NCBI GenBank assembly: GCA_047967505.1 | Contig: CM106541.1 | Length of the DNA: 64,000 nt | Source of the DNA: Dipteris shenzhenensis | Lineage: Eukaryota; Polypodiophyta; Polypodiopsida; Gleicheniales | Strand: one strand, 5' to 3' | In this document: piece after piece, positions 53,958 through 64,000 of the stretch | How positions within the stretch are numbered: the stretch's first letter is position 1 | Layout of the letters: the number at the start of each line of letters is the position of its first letter | Program-made: the position numbers and the translations under genes | The notes under the pieces: generated by a model | Seen by the model: only the letters and a program-made list of their open reading frames with translations | Database searches by the model: none | What the model was told of the DNA's origin: nothing

Positions 53958-55639
53958 TGAGAGTCATAGAGGGCATTCCCACACACCCACACACACACAT
54001 GAAAGAAGCTTGCTATTTTCACATGTTGTTTTCATGTGCAGTCAGTCAGTCATGGATTTGGGCGCACGTTTCGGATGTGGAAAAAGCTCCTTTAAAATCG
54101 AGAAAAAATGGTCGACATTAAGCGCGTCTATGGGATTTAAGGAGTCTAACGACTCTCAAGCGTTTAGTGCGTTTGTAGGATTTAAGGAGTCTCTAACCAG
54201 TCTCCAGTCGTTAAGCACTTGACAGAGGCACGCAGAACACAAAGAGGAGATGTTTGCACACACATGAGAGCGCAACAACCAGCAAAGAAGCCTACTTTGT
54301 TGATCCATCATCAAACACGAGAATGCCCTCTTAGCTCTAATGCTTCTGTGGCACTCACCTAACACAGGGTCACATAACTTTCCTTGCACCTTATCACCTA
54401 GGGACTCAGATCGCATTCCCACACTAACTTAGCTGAAAATTGGACACTCCCCTATCGTAAACATCAGGATATTTGGAGATATTATGTGGTTGCAGGTTTC
54501 TTGTAGACATCCTTGTTGACTTTGCCATCACTTGAGAGGTCCTCTTAAGATAAAGCCACATATATAAAAGAAACACGTGCTACCATTTCAATGGGGTGGA
54601 GCCAGTTTTTGATGTTAGTCTATTAGAGAAGAACATGGCCTCCTTTGACTAGGTAACAAGACCTACATCTTTCCTCAATTTCCTATGTTTCTTTGCCTAA
54701 CTATTCCCACTAATGTTGATAGATAGCACACAAGTATGTTGTCTCAAGAGAAATAAACTATGGGATTTTCCCTCAAGCCCCATTCTAAGAGTTGATGCAC
54801 ACGTTGTCCTTGAAGTATCCTTGGTTGCTTAAATATGCGTTCAAATGGTTTGTTTTGGAATTAACCTTTGCACGCTTGGAGTACTTATAACTACAAATTT
54901 GAATCTCTCTCTCTGCGTGTTGGAGCTTTAGAACACAACCTGAATGCGCCAATGAAAAGCATGCATTCCATATTTATAAGGCTATACTAGCTTGAAAACC
55001 AATCAAAAGGCTAGATGTAGCATCTTGTTGTCCTTCATGAAGCATTATGGAGCTTTAATACTATTGTAAGGACTCTTGTAGAAGGGGTCAAGATTGCCTC
55101 ACATTACATATGGACATAATTGGAGTAGCATATTCCAAAATTTCATGTGGCATTGTGGATGTCCATCATGGAGACCATAAGGACCAACTCTAATAGTGCA
55201 TCCTCGCTACAATGGCAAGTGAGAAGACTATGTACATGCACCACTTCGAGCAAGTCTATATTTGCACTAAATAACGGAGTGATCCAATGCATTTGTTTCA
55301 TGTTATCCGATTCCATGAGGCTCAAAGATTGCAACTTCTTGTTGCCTGTAGCCCTTTGCCTCACCCCCACAAAGCTCATTCAATGCACATTTGCAAGTGT
55401 CTATGGATTCTGAGTGCCTACAGTATTAGCTAAGCTAGTGTTCTCCTAGGGCCACTTCAAAATTTAGGGTGCAAGCTTTCACTCCAAATTTGCTCAGTTT
55501 CCTACCACATTAATCATGTGAATGTGCTCGATTTTCCAATCAATCCATTGAGGTGCTTTATGTTGCAACCAATCACTTCAAAGTTTAGGGTGCAAGTTGG
55601 AGTGCCACTTTCACTCCAAGTTTGCTCTCTTTGTTGCCT
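53958..55639. other. No gene recognised
   Basis: A 47-53 base duplication with GGGATTTAAGGAGTCTAA and AGGATTTAAGGAGTCTCT occurs at 54131-54195. Otherwise there are only short open frames. Confidence 0.4.
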
Positions 55640-56860
55640 TTTATTTTTTTAAACAAAACATGCCAGCTTTTATTATTTACAAAAAGAGCAAATTACAAAT
55701 TTTGGTCAAAAGAGAGGACAAGCTGCCCAAAACCAGTACCATATGGGTATATAACTAACCTATAACTATACCCAAATCCCTCAGACACATTCCCACTAAC
55801 ACATCCCTCCTTTCCACAAAGATTTAATCAATGCCAAATCACAAAACTTGGTCAAAAGAGAGAGCAGGCTGCCCAAGACCACCAGTACCATTTAGGTATA
55901 TAACTAACCTATACCCATACTCAAATCCTTCAAATGCATTCCCACTAGCACATCCCTCCTTTCCTCTAAGATAGAACTAATGCCAATACAACATTCTCTC
56001 TATACCCTACCCGACACCTACTTTTAAAACATGCTAATTTCTAATATTCCACAAAGATAAAAAGAGCACCACACGAATGCACTACCAACATGCCGCCGGA
56101 GTCCAATTCGCTTTGAGATAGAACCTACTCGTTCAACCCACCCTTCTTATTCCATTAGTAACCACCATCCAAATCCTTTTTATAATAGCATAGGCTTAGA
56201 ACACATGCATAAGGTCTTCTAGATTAGTCCCACATAGCACATAAAGTAGACATGAGGTTGCCCATTTTCTCATTCTGCCCCTAAGAGGCAACCACCGATG
56301 AATCACTTTCTAAGGAAAAATGATGCCCTCCTATCTAGCATGACTTTCCAGATGGCCTAAAACTTTGATTTCCACCACTTTGGCGCTCTTCTTAGCCCCC
56401 ATTGTTTATTCAACTTATCCCACAAACCCTCCTCTTCCCAAAATGCCCTATACATATTCTTGGTCATAATCTTCCTCAAGGTAGCTCTACCAATGTTCCG
56501 TTGATTCACCCTCCAATTAATAGATATTATTGAATTCGTTAGCCATCCTTTAGAAACATTTGCCAACACGCTATTAACCAAAGCAACTTATCTGTCAGAG
56601 GGACAAAACTAATCCCTTACCCACAAAATGGGTCTCCAGCAAGCTCTCCTAGTATCCCAAAGATGACACCAATATTGTATTGCACATCCGACCAAGCCAA
56701 ATCCTCATCCTGATAATTCACATACCAACTCCACCATATCCCTTCATGTAGACTCGCATCTCCTCTTAACCCTAACTTGCCTTTCCATCTCATCAGTTTG
56801 CCACACAATTTCCAGGCATCGATCAAAATTGAAATGTCCATCATGGCTCAAGTGATTGGA
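55640..56860 (-). pseudogene. LINE (L1-type) 3' remnant with zinc-binding RT tail
   Basis: Around 56322-56140 one minus frame reads KVIHRWLPLRGRMRKWATS followed by CLLYVLCGTNLEDLMHVF, a stop, and IIKRIWMVV. That is the zf-RVT segment found after the reverse transcriptase in plant L1 LINEs. Upstream pieces (56844-56617 and 56581-56357, with WWSWYVNYQDEDLAWSDV) fit the RT tail. A T-run on + at 55640-55651 could be the poly(A) end of the insert. Several frames and stops show a dead copy. Target-site copies were not found. Confidence 0.65.
55690..55985. repeat. 146-base tandem duplication in the LINE 3' end
   Basis: Two adjacent units share TTGGTCAAAAGAGAG, CAGTACCAT, GGTATATAACTAACCTATA and CACATCCCTCCTTTCC, with a period of 146 bases (55702 and 55848). 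Confidence 0.85.
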
Positions 56861-57682
56861 GCAGGTAGCCCAAGGGCTGTATGGGGAAGCTCTACAATTA
56901 GTTTGATCATGTTGAAAGTATTGGTTGTCCTATTAATTTCATAATGATTTAGTATTTGCTTACATACTAGGAATTTTAGAAGTGGTCTTTTCCACTTCTA
57001 AATGTATCTTCATGTTGAATTTGTACTAACCTTGTACCGTTGTATTCAAGCTAATCTTGGTGTTGACTCTGCGCTAACCTTGGACTATTACATTCTTGGG
57101 AATGTTGTCATATTAGTGCCACATTAGCTTCTAAGATGTAGACATTGGCCAGCTAGGTTAATTAATTCAACCTCAAATTTTGACTATTGGATGCAAGATT
57201 ACACTAAGTCCCTTTTGTGGAATGGCATCGTGAAGGCTATAAAGAATAGAGGAAACATGATGTGAGAACCCAAGCTATAATTAATTGGTAATTCTATTCA
57301 GTCCTTAGCAATGTAGTGTTCCTACTTAGTGTAGCTTCTTGGTTCCAAGACTTGCAATTAAACATTCATGGAAGGTTCCAACTCTAGTTTGGAGGTTAAG
57401 GTTTCTAGTAATATCAAACTTCTCTACTTGCAAAATTTGGCAGAATCTTAGACCTTTGTAACTTGCAACGTTTGTTGCAACATGTCTCACATAAATTAGT
57501 AATTATATTTCTTTGTTGGACTTGTGCTACGTGACTATTGGTTGAGGGTGCATGAAATGAAGCTGCTTGCATTGTTTGGGTAGCAAGGCCCAAATTTGCC
57601 ACATTAAGGGTGCCTACATTGACAAAGGTAGGAGAACCTTGTGTCTGCTAAAAAATGCTTGCTAAGTAACATATTTGTAACT
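56861..57682. other. No gene recognised
   Basis: Mixed AT-rich DNA with imperfect local repetition (AACCTTG.ACT phrases near 57030 and 57080). No coding domain was seen. Confidence 0.4.
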
Positions 57683-57914
57683 CTATCTAATAAAGCCTAA
57701 CTTTTGTTATGGGTCTTAACATAAGTTGTTAGGCATTGGTTGGAAAAGATTGGAGGATTAGAGCATGTTCATGTGTCATGCTCTATGAACCTTGCATTTC
57801 TATCTAACTAAAGCCTAACTTTTGTTGTGGGTCCCATAAGTTGTTAGGCATTGGTTGGAAAAGATTGGAGGGTTAGAGCATGTTCATGTGTCATGCTCTA
57901 TGAACCTTGCATTT
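57683..57914. repeat. 118-base tandem duplication
   Basis: Two adjacent units share TAAAGCCTAACTTTTGTT, GTTAGGCATTGGTTGGAAAA and GTTCATGTGTCATGCTCTAT, starting at 57691 and 57809 by the first phrase. Confidence 0.9.
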
Positions 57915-58877
57915 GGGTATGCTGTTGGAAGAGGGTCACGAGAGTTGTGATTGAGGATTAGAGGTTTTAGCCAACACTAGGAGGTCTGACAAATACCGCT
58001 AGTCGAGTAAGCACTTAGGGGCAGTTCCAAATGGTTGGCATATATGCCAGCCTCCTAGCATATTGCAGCGTAGAGGAGTGCCGGTGATTGTGCTTGCCAA
58101 AGTCCCTCTCATGTCAACGATTCAGACGGAAACTTGGGCCTAACAGCCGTAAGCACGGGTGACATTAATATGAAATGCTAATATTTGCACTAAAAAACAC
58201 TTAGCCCCGTATTGCCCAGGTGGAGAGGAAAGAAGCCCATCTCCATCGTAGTACCTGCAATGCTGCGCAATTCTTGGGGCTACACAGGAGAACAAGGCAA
58301 GCCATAACGGCATAACCTGCGAAATATGTTGAAAAGTACTCTCGCTTACGGTCTTCTAGCTTCTAGGTGGTGTGTTGAGGCAGCGTGCATGTGCCCGTTG
58401 CTGCTTTTGTTAATGGACATGTGAACCGTTGAAGCTGGAAAAGTTGGAAAAGAGCATCGAATGATGGAAGATACGCGTTTGCGCAAATATCCGGCGCTTT
58501 TTGGAAGGAGGGACCGATTGTGGAGAAACCGACTTTTTCAATAAAGCGCTCCACTGGCCACCTTTGCCGTCCACTCAATCAAACAGTCCGGACTCTGTAG
58601 CCGCAGTTTTGGCGCGTTCCACCGGCAATTACTGCCTTTCCCAGGGGCTGAGCGAAGCGCCTCCAGCCAACGTAAATACCTTGGCAGATAAATCTACCAC
58701 TCAGCTTTATCCATAACTTTGCAAAACTTTGTTGCCTGCCATGCAACGTTGCACGTAAAGATTAATCATCCAAAAGCTTAGTGATTGATCGATTGATCGT
58801 GAAAGAGAAAAGTACCCTTTATGTTTCTTCTCGAGTTTTGTTACCTCTTGATTGCTCCATTGGCAAGAACAACGACA
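57915..58877. other. No gene recognised; possible promoter side of the next frame
   Basis: GC-richer DNA with short frames on both strands. GATTGATCGATTGATCG at 58784-58800 is a small palindromic repeat just before the frame at 58821. Confidence 0.35.
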
Positions 58878-59051
58878 ACCATGCTTCTTTCCGTCTTTTT
58901 GCTGGGCTTTCTTGGCCTCATCATCTTGCCTCGCGCTTCTCTTACTTCAGCTGCAAGCTCTTATCTCCACAATACACACTTTGGGACACGCCTTTTGAAT
59001 ATCATAGATATTCACCACAATAGGAGGTACTCATGCCAAGAATCCCGCTAA
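58878..59051 (+). CDS. Possible small secreted or membrane-anchored peptide, or a first exon
   Basis: The frame begins MLLSVFLLGFLGLIILPRAS followed by LTSAAS, a typical signal peptide or anchor with a small-residue cleavage site near residue 24-26. A tail SYLHNTHFGTRLLNIIDIHH follows and the frame ends at 59049-59051. An upstream in-frame ATG at 58821 adds 19 residues. AATAGGAG|GTACTC at about 59026 could be a splice donor, which would make this exon 1 of a longer gene. It has none of the known plant peptide-hormone cores. Evidence is only the hydrophobic pattern. Confidence 0.3.
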   Translation, partial: TMLLSVFLLGFLGLIILPRASLTSAASSYLHNTHFGTRLLNIIDIHHNRRYSCQESR

Positions 59052-59417
59052 CTACATACGTTGAGCTCTTCATTTTTCCATTAATTTCTCAAATTTGTCG
59101 ATTGTGGTCATTGGCAAGATTCTACTATAGTAAAAGTGTTCGAGCTGTTCTCAAATTTGGAGGTTCTAATCATTGGCAAGATTCCTGTCCCCTAGCTAGT
59201 TTTGCTATGCATCCTTCCAAAACTGTTGCTTCCTCTCAAGGTAGGAAACATTGAAATTTTAGGTGAGAGCAATAAGGAGACAAAACTGTAGACATTCTCA
59301 AGATTGATCTCTTTGAAAAGAGAGATGAGCTAGAATTGGAGAGGACGGCTGCACCAGAGAAGGATTCGACATTGTTAGCTCCCTACATCATCTTGTCTCC
59401 TTGTTGCTTGCCATGCC
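59052..59417. other. No gene recognised
   Basis: Contains TTGGCAAGATTC twice (59110 and 59173) as part of an imperfect duplication with GTTCGAGCTGTTCTCAAATT. No domain was found. Confidence 0.35.
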
Positions 59418-59455
<38 letters not shown>

Positions 59456-59580
59456 TGTATGTTCACGTGCACGCATGCCTACCCATGTGCCTAGGTGTGT
59501 GTGTGTGCATACGTGCATGTGTGTGTGTATGTGCACATGCACGCGTGCCTACCCATGGGCATGGGTGTGTGTGTAGATAT
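59418..59580. repeat. GT-rich microsatellite with a duplicated 74-base unit
   Basis: A GT run (59418-59460) leads into two units, each with GTGTATGT, CACGCATGCCTACCCATG or CACGCGTGCCTACCCATG, and GGTGTGTGTGT. Purine-pyrimidine alternation runs throughout. Confidence 0.88.
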
Positions 59581-60223
59581 ATATAAGAAAATAAGATTAG
59601 AGGAGTCTTGCCTTTGATAAAAGTGAGACATTCACTCATGATAAATAAAAGAGTAGTCTTGCCCTTGGGAAAGGCAATAAAGGCATGCATTACATGTATG
59701 GAAAACGTGGAGGGGAAGATGACTTGGGCCCCAAACAAACAACCTTAATGCATCACACATGTGAAAAGAGGACAGGATAACTTGGGTGCCATGAAATCGT
59801 TGATTGGCAAGCATTCCATGCAACATCTCACGAATTACAAAATATATTATGGCTTGGGCCATAACTATAAAAAGAACTTGTGTCCACAAATAAACAATTG
59901 GAAAAATAAAGGAAGGTATCCATTTCTATTAGCTTTTCCTCACCACCAGAGTTCTTGTGCTACTGCCACCTCTTCTTCCTCCCATCACCAAACTTTTGAC
60001 TCATCGTTGCTAGGCATTTCAATTTTAAAAAAACGTGCATTGATAGATAGATAGAAAAAGAATGTCAGTCATTTATGTTAGATTTTCTTTGTCACTCCAA
60101 CATTTTCACTACCACCTCTTCCTTCTCACTACCATGGGACTTTAGAATCATTGACATCAAACGTTACAATCACTTCACCATGCACCACCAATGATTATCC
60201 ACCTCCTCCACTCCCCATGTGTT
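59581..60223. other. No gene recognised
   Basis: Contains imperfect repetition of AGTCTTGCC and GACTTGGGC/AACTTGGG phrases at 59604-59790. No coding domain on either strand. Confidence 0.35.
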
Positions 60224-60510
60224 AGCCTCCTCTACCAGCCACAAATAAGAAATAGAAGAATAAGAACATAAGACTATGGGACCAAGCAAGTTTGTTGTGT
60301 GTAGAATTGATTAGCCTCCTCTACCAGCCACAAATAAGAAACAAAAGAATAAGAACATAAGACTATGGGACCAAGCAAGTTTGTTGTGTGTCGAATTGAT
60401 TGCTCCTCCTCCCCATGTGTTAGCCTCCTCTACCAGTGACAAATAGGAAACACAAGAATAAGAACATAAGACTATGGGACCAAGCAAGTTTGTTGTGTGT
60501 AGAATTGATT
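60224..60510. repeat. Three-copy tandem repeat, 89-base unit
   Basis: Units start AGCCTCCTCTACCAG at 60224, 60313 and 60422 and each contain AAGAATAAGAACATAAGACT and CCAAGCAAGTTTGTTGTGTG to GAATTGATT. A 20-base spacer, itself like the flank before unit 1, precedes unit 3. Confidence 0.93.
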
Positions 60511-60551
60511 GCTACTTTTAAGAGTGAGCTCTATCTACACAGTGCACATGG

Positions 60552-61593
<1,042 letters not shown>

Positions 61594-61860
61594 CTATGAG
61601 CAAGCAGGTTTAGTAACCCATTGCCGCATCTCATTATGATCACCATGAGAGCCTACATTCTGGATCACACGATCACACATGGGAGATGCAGTCGATGTTG
61701 TCATGGCTAGGGTCTGCAGGGCTTCGACATGTAGATGCTTCACCTCCTTTGGATCCTCGTTTTTGTTAATTTTTTGATGTAGGTAATTGCCCATCACAAT
61801 GTAGCTTACTGTAAGGCTAGGATCAAGAGCATTTGAGGTTTTGTATAGAAATCCAAAATG
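61594..61860 (-). CDS. Exon-like open frame, unidentified
   Basis: The minus frame is open for about 88 codons after ATGTAGTACTTAG, which could be a splice acceptor. It includes ALDPSLTVSYIVMGNYLHQ, KNEDPKEVKHLHVEALQTL and NVGSHGDHNEMRQWVTKP and ends at TAG 61594-61596. Its mixed, non-repetitive composition looks like a real protein. The family is unknown. It lies on the same strand as two other exon-like pieces to the right (62698-63066 and 63671-63906), so one split gene is possible. Confidence 0.35.
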   Translation of the reverse strand, partial: HFGFLYKTSNALDPSLTVSYIVMGNYLHQKINKNEDPKEVKHLHVEALQTLAMTTSTASPMCDRVIQNVGSHGDHNEMRQWVTKPACS

Positions 61861-62697
61861 CTAAGTACTACATGGAGTTTGTTCAAAAGATGTTTGTATG
61901 CATCAAGATGTAGCTCTTTACACAATTACTTGAAGGTTTACCAAGGATTTTAATTTTATGGATTTGATTCTCATTGCAACTAGCCAATACTAATGTATAC
62001 ATACAAAGAAGGGATAAGGATTTGTAGAGCAGAGTTTTGTCGTGTTGTTTGTGGGGACCAAATTCTAAGTCCTGCATTTGTGCATGGAGAGAAGAAACAT
62101 ATTCTAACTATGTATGGCACCCTTGAGTGCAAGAGGGGTTTGCATCAAGGAGTCTTCTCTCCATCTCAATAATCTATCGCCTCAACAACATCCAAATGCA
62201 AAATAATCTTCTCAAATGCTTCAACGAAAGTCTTCACCTTGGTTCTTCCTTAGGAACCCGTATCTATGCATCTTCTTTATTGCACCCACTCTTCTGCTTG
62301 TTTCCTTTCCTTTATAATCTGTTTTCTCAAAGTGTCTGTCCTACGTCTCCCTCCTCTAGAACCCCCATGGACCTCCTTCACATCCTTTCAAATCCTCCCA
62401 GCCTTGTACTATCGAGTGTGTCAGGCAAGTCCCTATTCTCGCCACCAATTAGGGGTAAACGGCTACCATTGCTGTAAATTTCCCCTAATTCATTATCCTC
62501 CAACCCTTCTTCATTTGTTGAATTCAATGGATCCCTCTTTGTGAAAAGACAGTGAGTCATTTGTGGAGCTCTTCGCAAATGTATAACAACTCAAAACTCC
62601 CTTCTGATGGAGCTTTTTATTGTGATATGTGAGGAGAGTTGAAGCATTGGACACATTTTTGGAATGGGCTAGCCTGTTCTTGGGTGCAGCTTGAACT
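61861..62697. other. No gene recognised
   Basis: Plus-strand frames at 62127-62544 are Ser/Leu/Pro-rich and lack any domain. I take them as chance. Confidence 0.35.
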
Positions 62698-63066
62698 TTA
62701 AGAAAATGTCTCTTGAAGAGCCAATGCTTCTTGGGAGCAGCAAGCCAAAGAAGCTACATACTCAGGATTGTTAGCAACACAGTTGAGATTCTTACAGACA
62801 CGAATTCTAGATCTGGTGGTGTAAACAAACACTCTTCCATCATTTCCATTGAAGCAAATTGCACCTTCAGAAGCTGCTTTGCACTTTCTATAGGGAGTGG
62901 GCGAAGAGGAAGCCTTCTCTGGTGATGTGCCCATGCTAGAGTGCAATGAAGCCTTGAGATCATGAGTTGCTACATTCATTTTCTCTTCTGAAGCACTTGC
63001 ACTCCTTGACTCTGCAAGTGTGTCCTTGGATTTGTGCAGTGGATCCATTCCCGTTTTGAAGTGCAT
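62698..63066 (-). CDS. Unidentified open frame with a Cys-rich C-terminal part
   Basis: A 122-residue frame. The first half is Ser/Glu/Lys-rich (ASASEEKMNVATHDLKASLH). The second half is ordered-looking: YRKCKAASEGAICFNGNDGR, then VFVYTTRSRIRVCKNLNCVA and a CC pair near the end. The frame begins inside the 43-base tandem repeat at 63016-63150, so its N-terminus is uncertain. I do not recognise a family. It could be an exon of a host gene on the minus strand or a chance frame. Confidence 0.33.
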   Translation of the reverse strand: MHFKTGMDPLHKSKDTLAESRSASASEEKMNVATHDLKASLHSSMGTSPEKASSSPTPYRKCKAASEGAICFNGNDGRVFVYTTRSRIRVCKNLNCVANNPEYVASLACCSQEALALQETFS

Positions 63067-63150
63067 CCTTGGATTTGTGTAGTGGATCCATTCTCATTTT
63101 GCAAGTGCGTCCTTGGATTTGTGTAGTGGATCCATTCCCGTTTTGAAGTG
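63016..63150. repeat. Three-copy tandem repeat, about 43-base unit
   Basis: TCCTTGGATTTGTG(C/T)AGTGG begins at 63023, 63066 and 63110, each followed by ATCCATTC(C/T)C(G/A)TTTTG. Unit lengths 43 and 44 are not multiples of three, which argues against coding use. Confidence 0.92.
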
Positions 63151-63670
63151 TTGGACTATAGGACTTGTGGCATGCTTTGGAGAAGCTTCCGTGGGCTTTG
63201 CAAAGGGATCGAATGCTCTGTGAGCTCCATTGGATTTGTAATCCACCTTGCTCTCAAAAGATGTGGCTTTGGAAACAATGGGAGCTTCTGCTCTTGGCCA
63301 AGCTCGGGCAACTTGGAGAGCTTGGGAGGCTTGGCAACGATGGGATTGTTTTCAACATCTATCACCATGACCGACTACAATCTTGGTTTCTTTTCCAAGG
63401 GAAGCAAGCTTTTGAGATGGATCAAGCCTTTCTACACTATGGAAGTGCTTTGCCAAACATATTGATTCAAGTAAGGATTCGAAGGATTTTGTGTATTCAA
63501 GATTCGCAATGAAATTGTTGAAGGATCGAAGAAAGCTTACTCACGGCAAAAGGTTGCGTCTTCTTTTTGGCGAAGGTGGAAAGCTTCCATCCTCAAGCAA
63601 CAAAGCTTCAAAGTCGTGCATGAAAATCACCAGCAATGGTAACCTGTATTCCCACTAGACCTTACCCAGT

Positions 63671-63906
63671 GGCCTCACCTCCATCAACCTGCCAGATCGG
63701 TCTCTCCCATATTGGTTCATGGTCTCAAAGGATCCTTCAGTGGCAGAAATCACTCCAAGAATGCCAACCACACCACATTGAAATGCAGCAGCAGCTGCTA
63801 CGTATGCAACGATATCATTGATTGATGGTTTGATGATGGTAATGCTATAGCGTTGCACCCAGGAGACCACTGTTGCAATCTCATGAAGAGCAGAAGTAAG
63901 ACCCCG
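63671..63906 (-). CDS. Possible internal exon of an unidentified membrane-associated protein
   Basis: On the minus strand TTACTGTGTGATTGTAG ends at 63907, a good acceptor. The open stretch after it encodes RGLTSALHEIATVVSWVQRY, IIKPSINDIVAYVAAAAAFQ, CGVVGILGVISATEGSFETM and NQYGRDRSGRLME to a donor GATGGAG|GTGAGGC near 63671. The AAAAAF...GVVGILGVI part could be a membrane helix. The frame also continues to a stop at 63655. I do not recognise the family, and the preceding exon would lie beyond or near the window end. Confidence 0.35.
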
Positions 63907-64000
63907 AGCTACAATCACACAGTAAAAATCATAAGAAAAAATGGCCACTACCATTACTTGGCACTATTGCAAGCAATAGAATGGGAGACAAATTGCATCT

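Overview
The window is nuclear DNA of a land plant with a large, repeat-laden genome. Evidence: degraded Ty3/gypsy and Ty1/copia LTR retrotransposons whose primer-binding sites match plant initiator tRNA-Met, a plant-type LINE tail, many long GA/CT and GT/CA microsatellites, and a spliced host gene for plant cytochrome c oxidase subunit 5C. A Penelope-like reverse transcriptase and an unusual transposase family would fit a conifer, another gymnosperm or a fern, but the species cannot be fixed from the sequence.

Layout. 1-5.4 kb: a broken Ty3/gypsy element (gag to integrase, then the start of its 3' LTR) on +. 5.4-8.8 kb: compound microsatellites, an unidentified minus-strand coding remnant and short duplications. 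8.8-11.5 kb: a Ty1/copia pol remnant on -. 11.7-17.2 kb: a coiled-coil-like remnant, a very large GA microsatellite cluster and tandem LTR-like pieces. 17.9-21.8 kb: a Penelope-like element on - with three related repeat blocks carrying a conserved stem-loop. 22.8-31.4 kb: a two-exon COX5C gene on - whose 8.4-kb intron is filled with LTR fragments and facing primer-binding sites. 31.5-35 kb: mostly featureless.

35.4-41.5 kb is the most unusual part: a three-exon gene of 1,366 codons resembling a DDE transposase (zinc fingers, AT-hook, candidate D/D/E motifs, one in-frame TGA), with a complete protein-kinase reading frame immediately upstream on the same strand, then a CT microsatellite and a nine-unit 98-bp minisatellite. 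I propose this as a candidate kinase-carrying mobile or mobile-derived unit.

42.6-51.2 kb: decayed LTR-retrotransposon pieces (a short LTR with primer-binding site, a chromodomain, a polypurine tract, integrase remnants). 51.2-64 kb: mostly unique or locally duplicated DNA with a LINE tail, a possible AT-hook protein, a possible secreted peptide and exon-like pieces at the right edge. Only COX5C is a confident host gene. The kinase frame, the 53.2-kb frame and the right-edge exons may be host genes, and most other coding traces are transposon debris.
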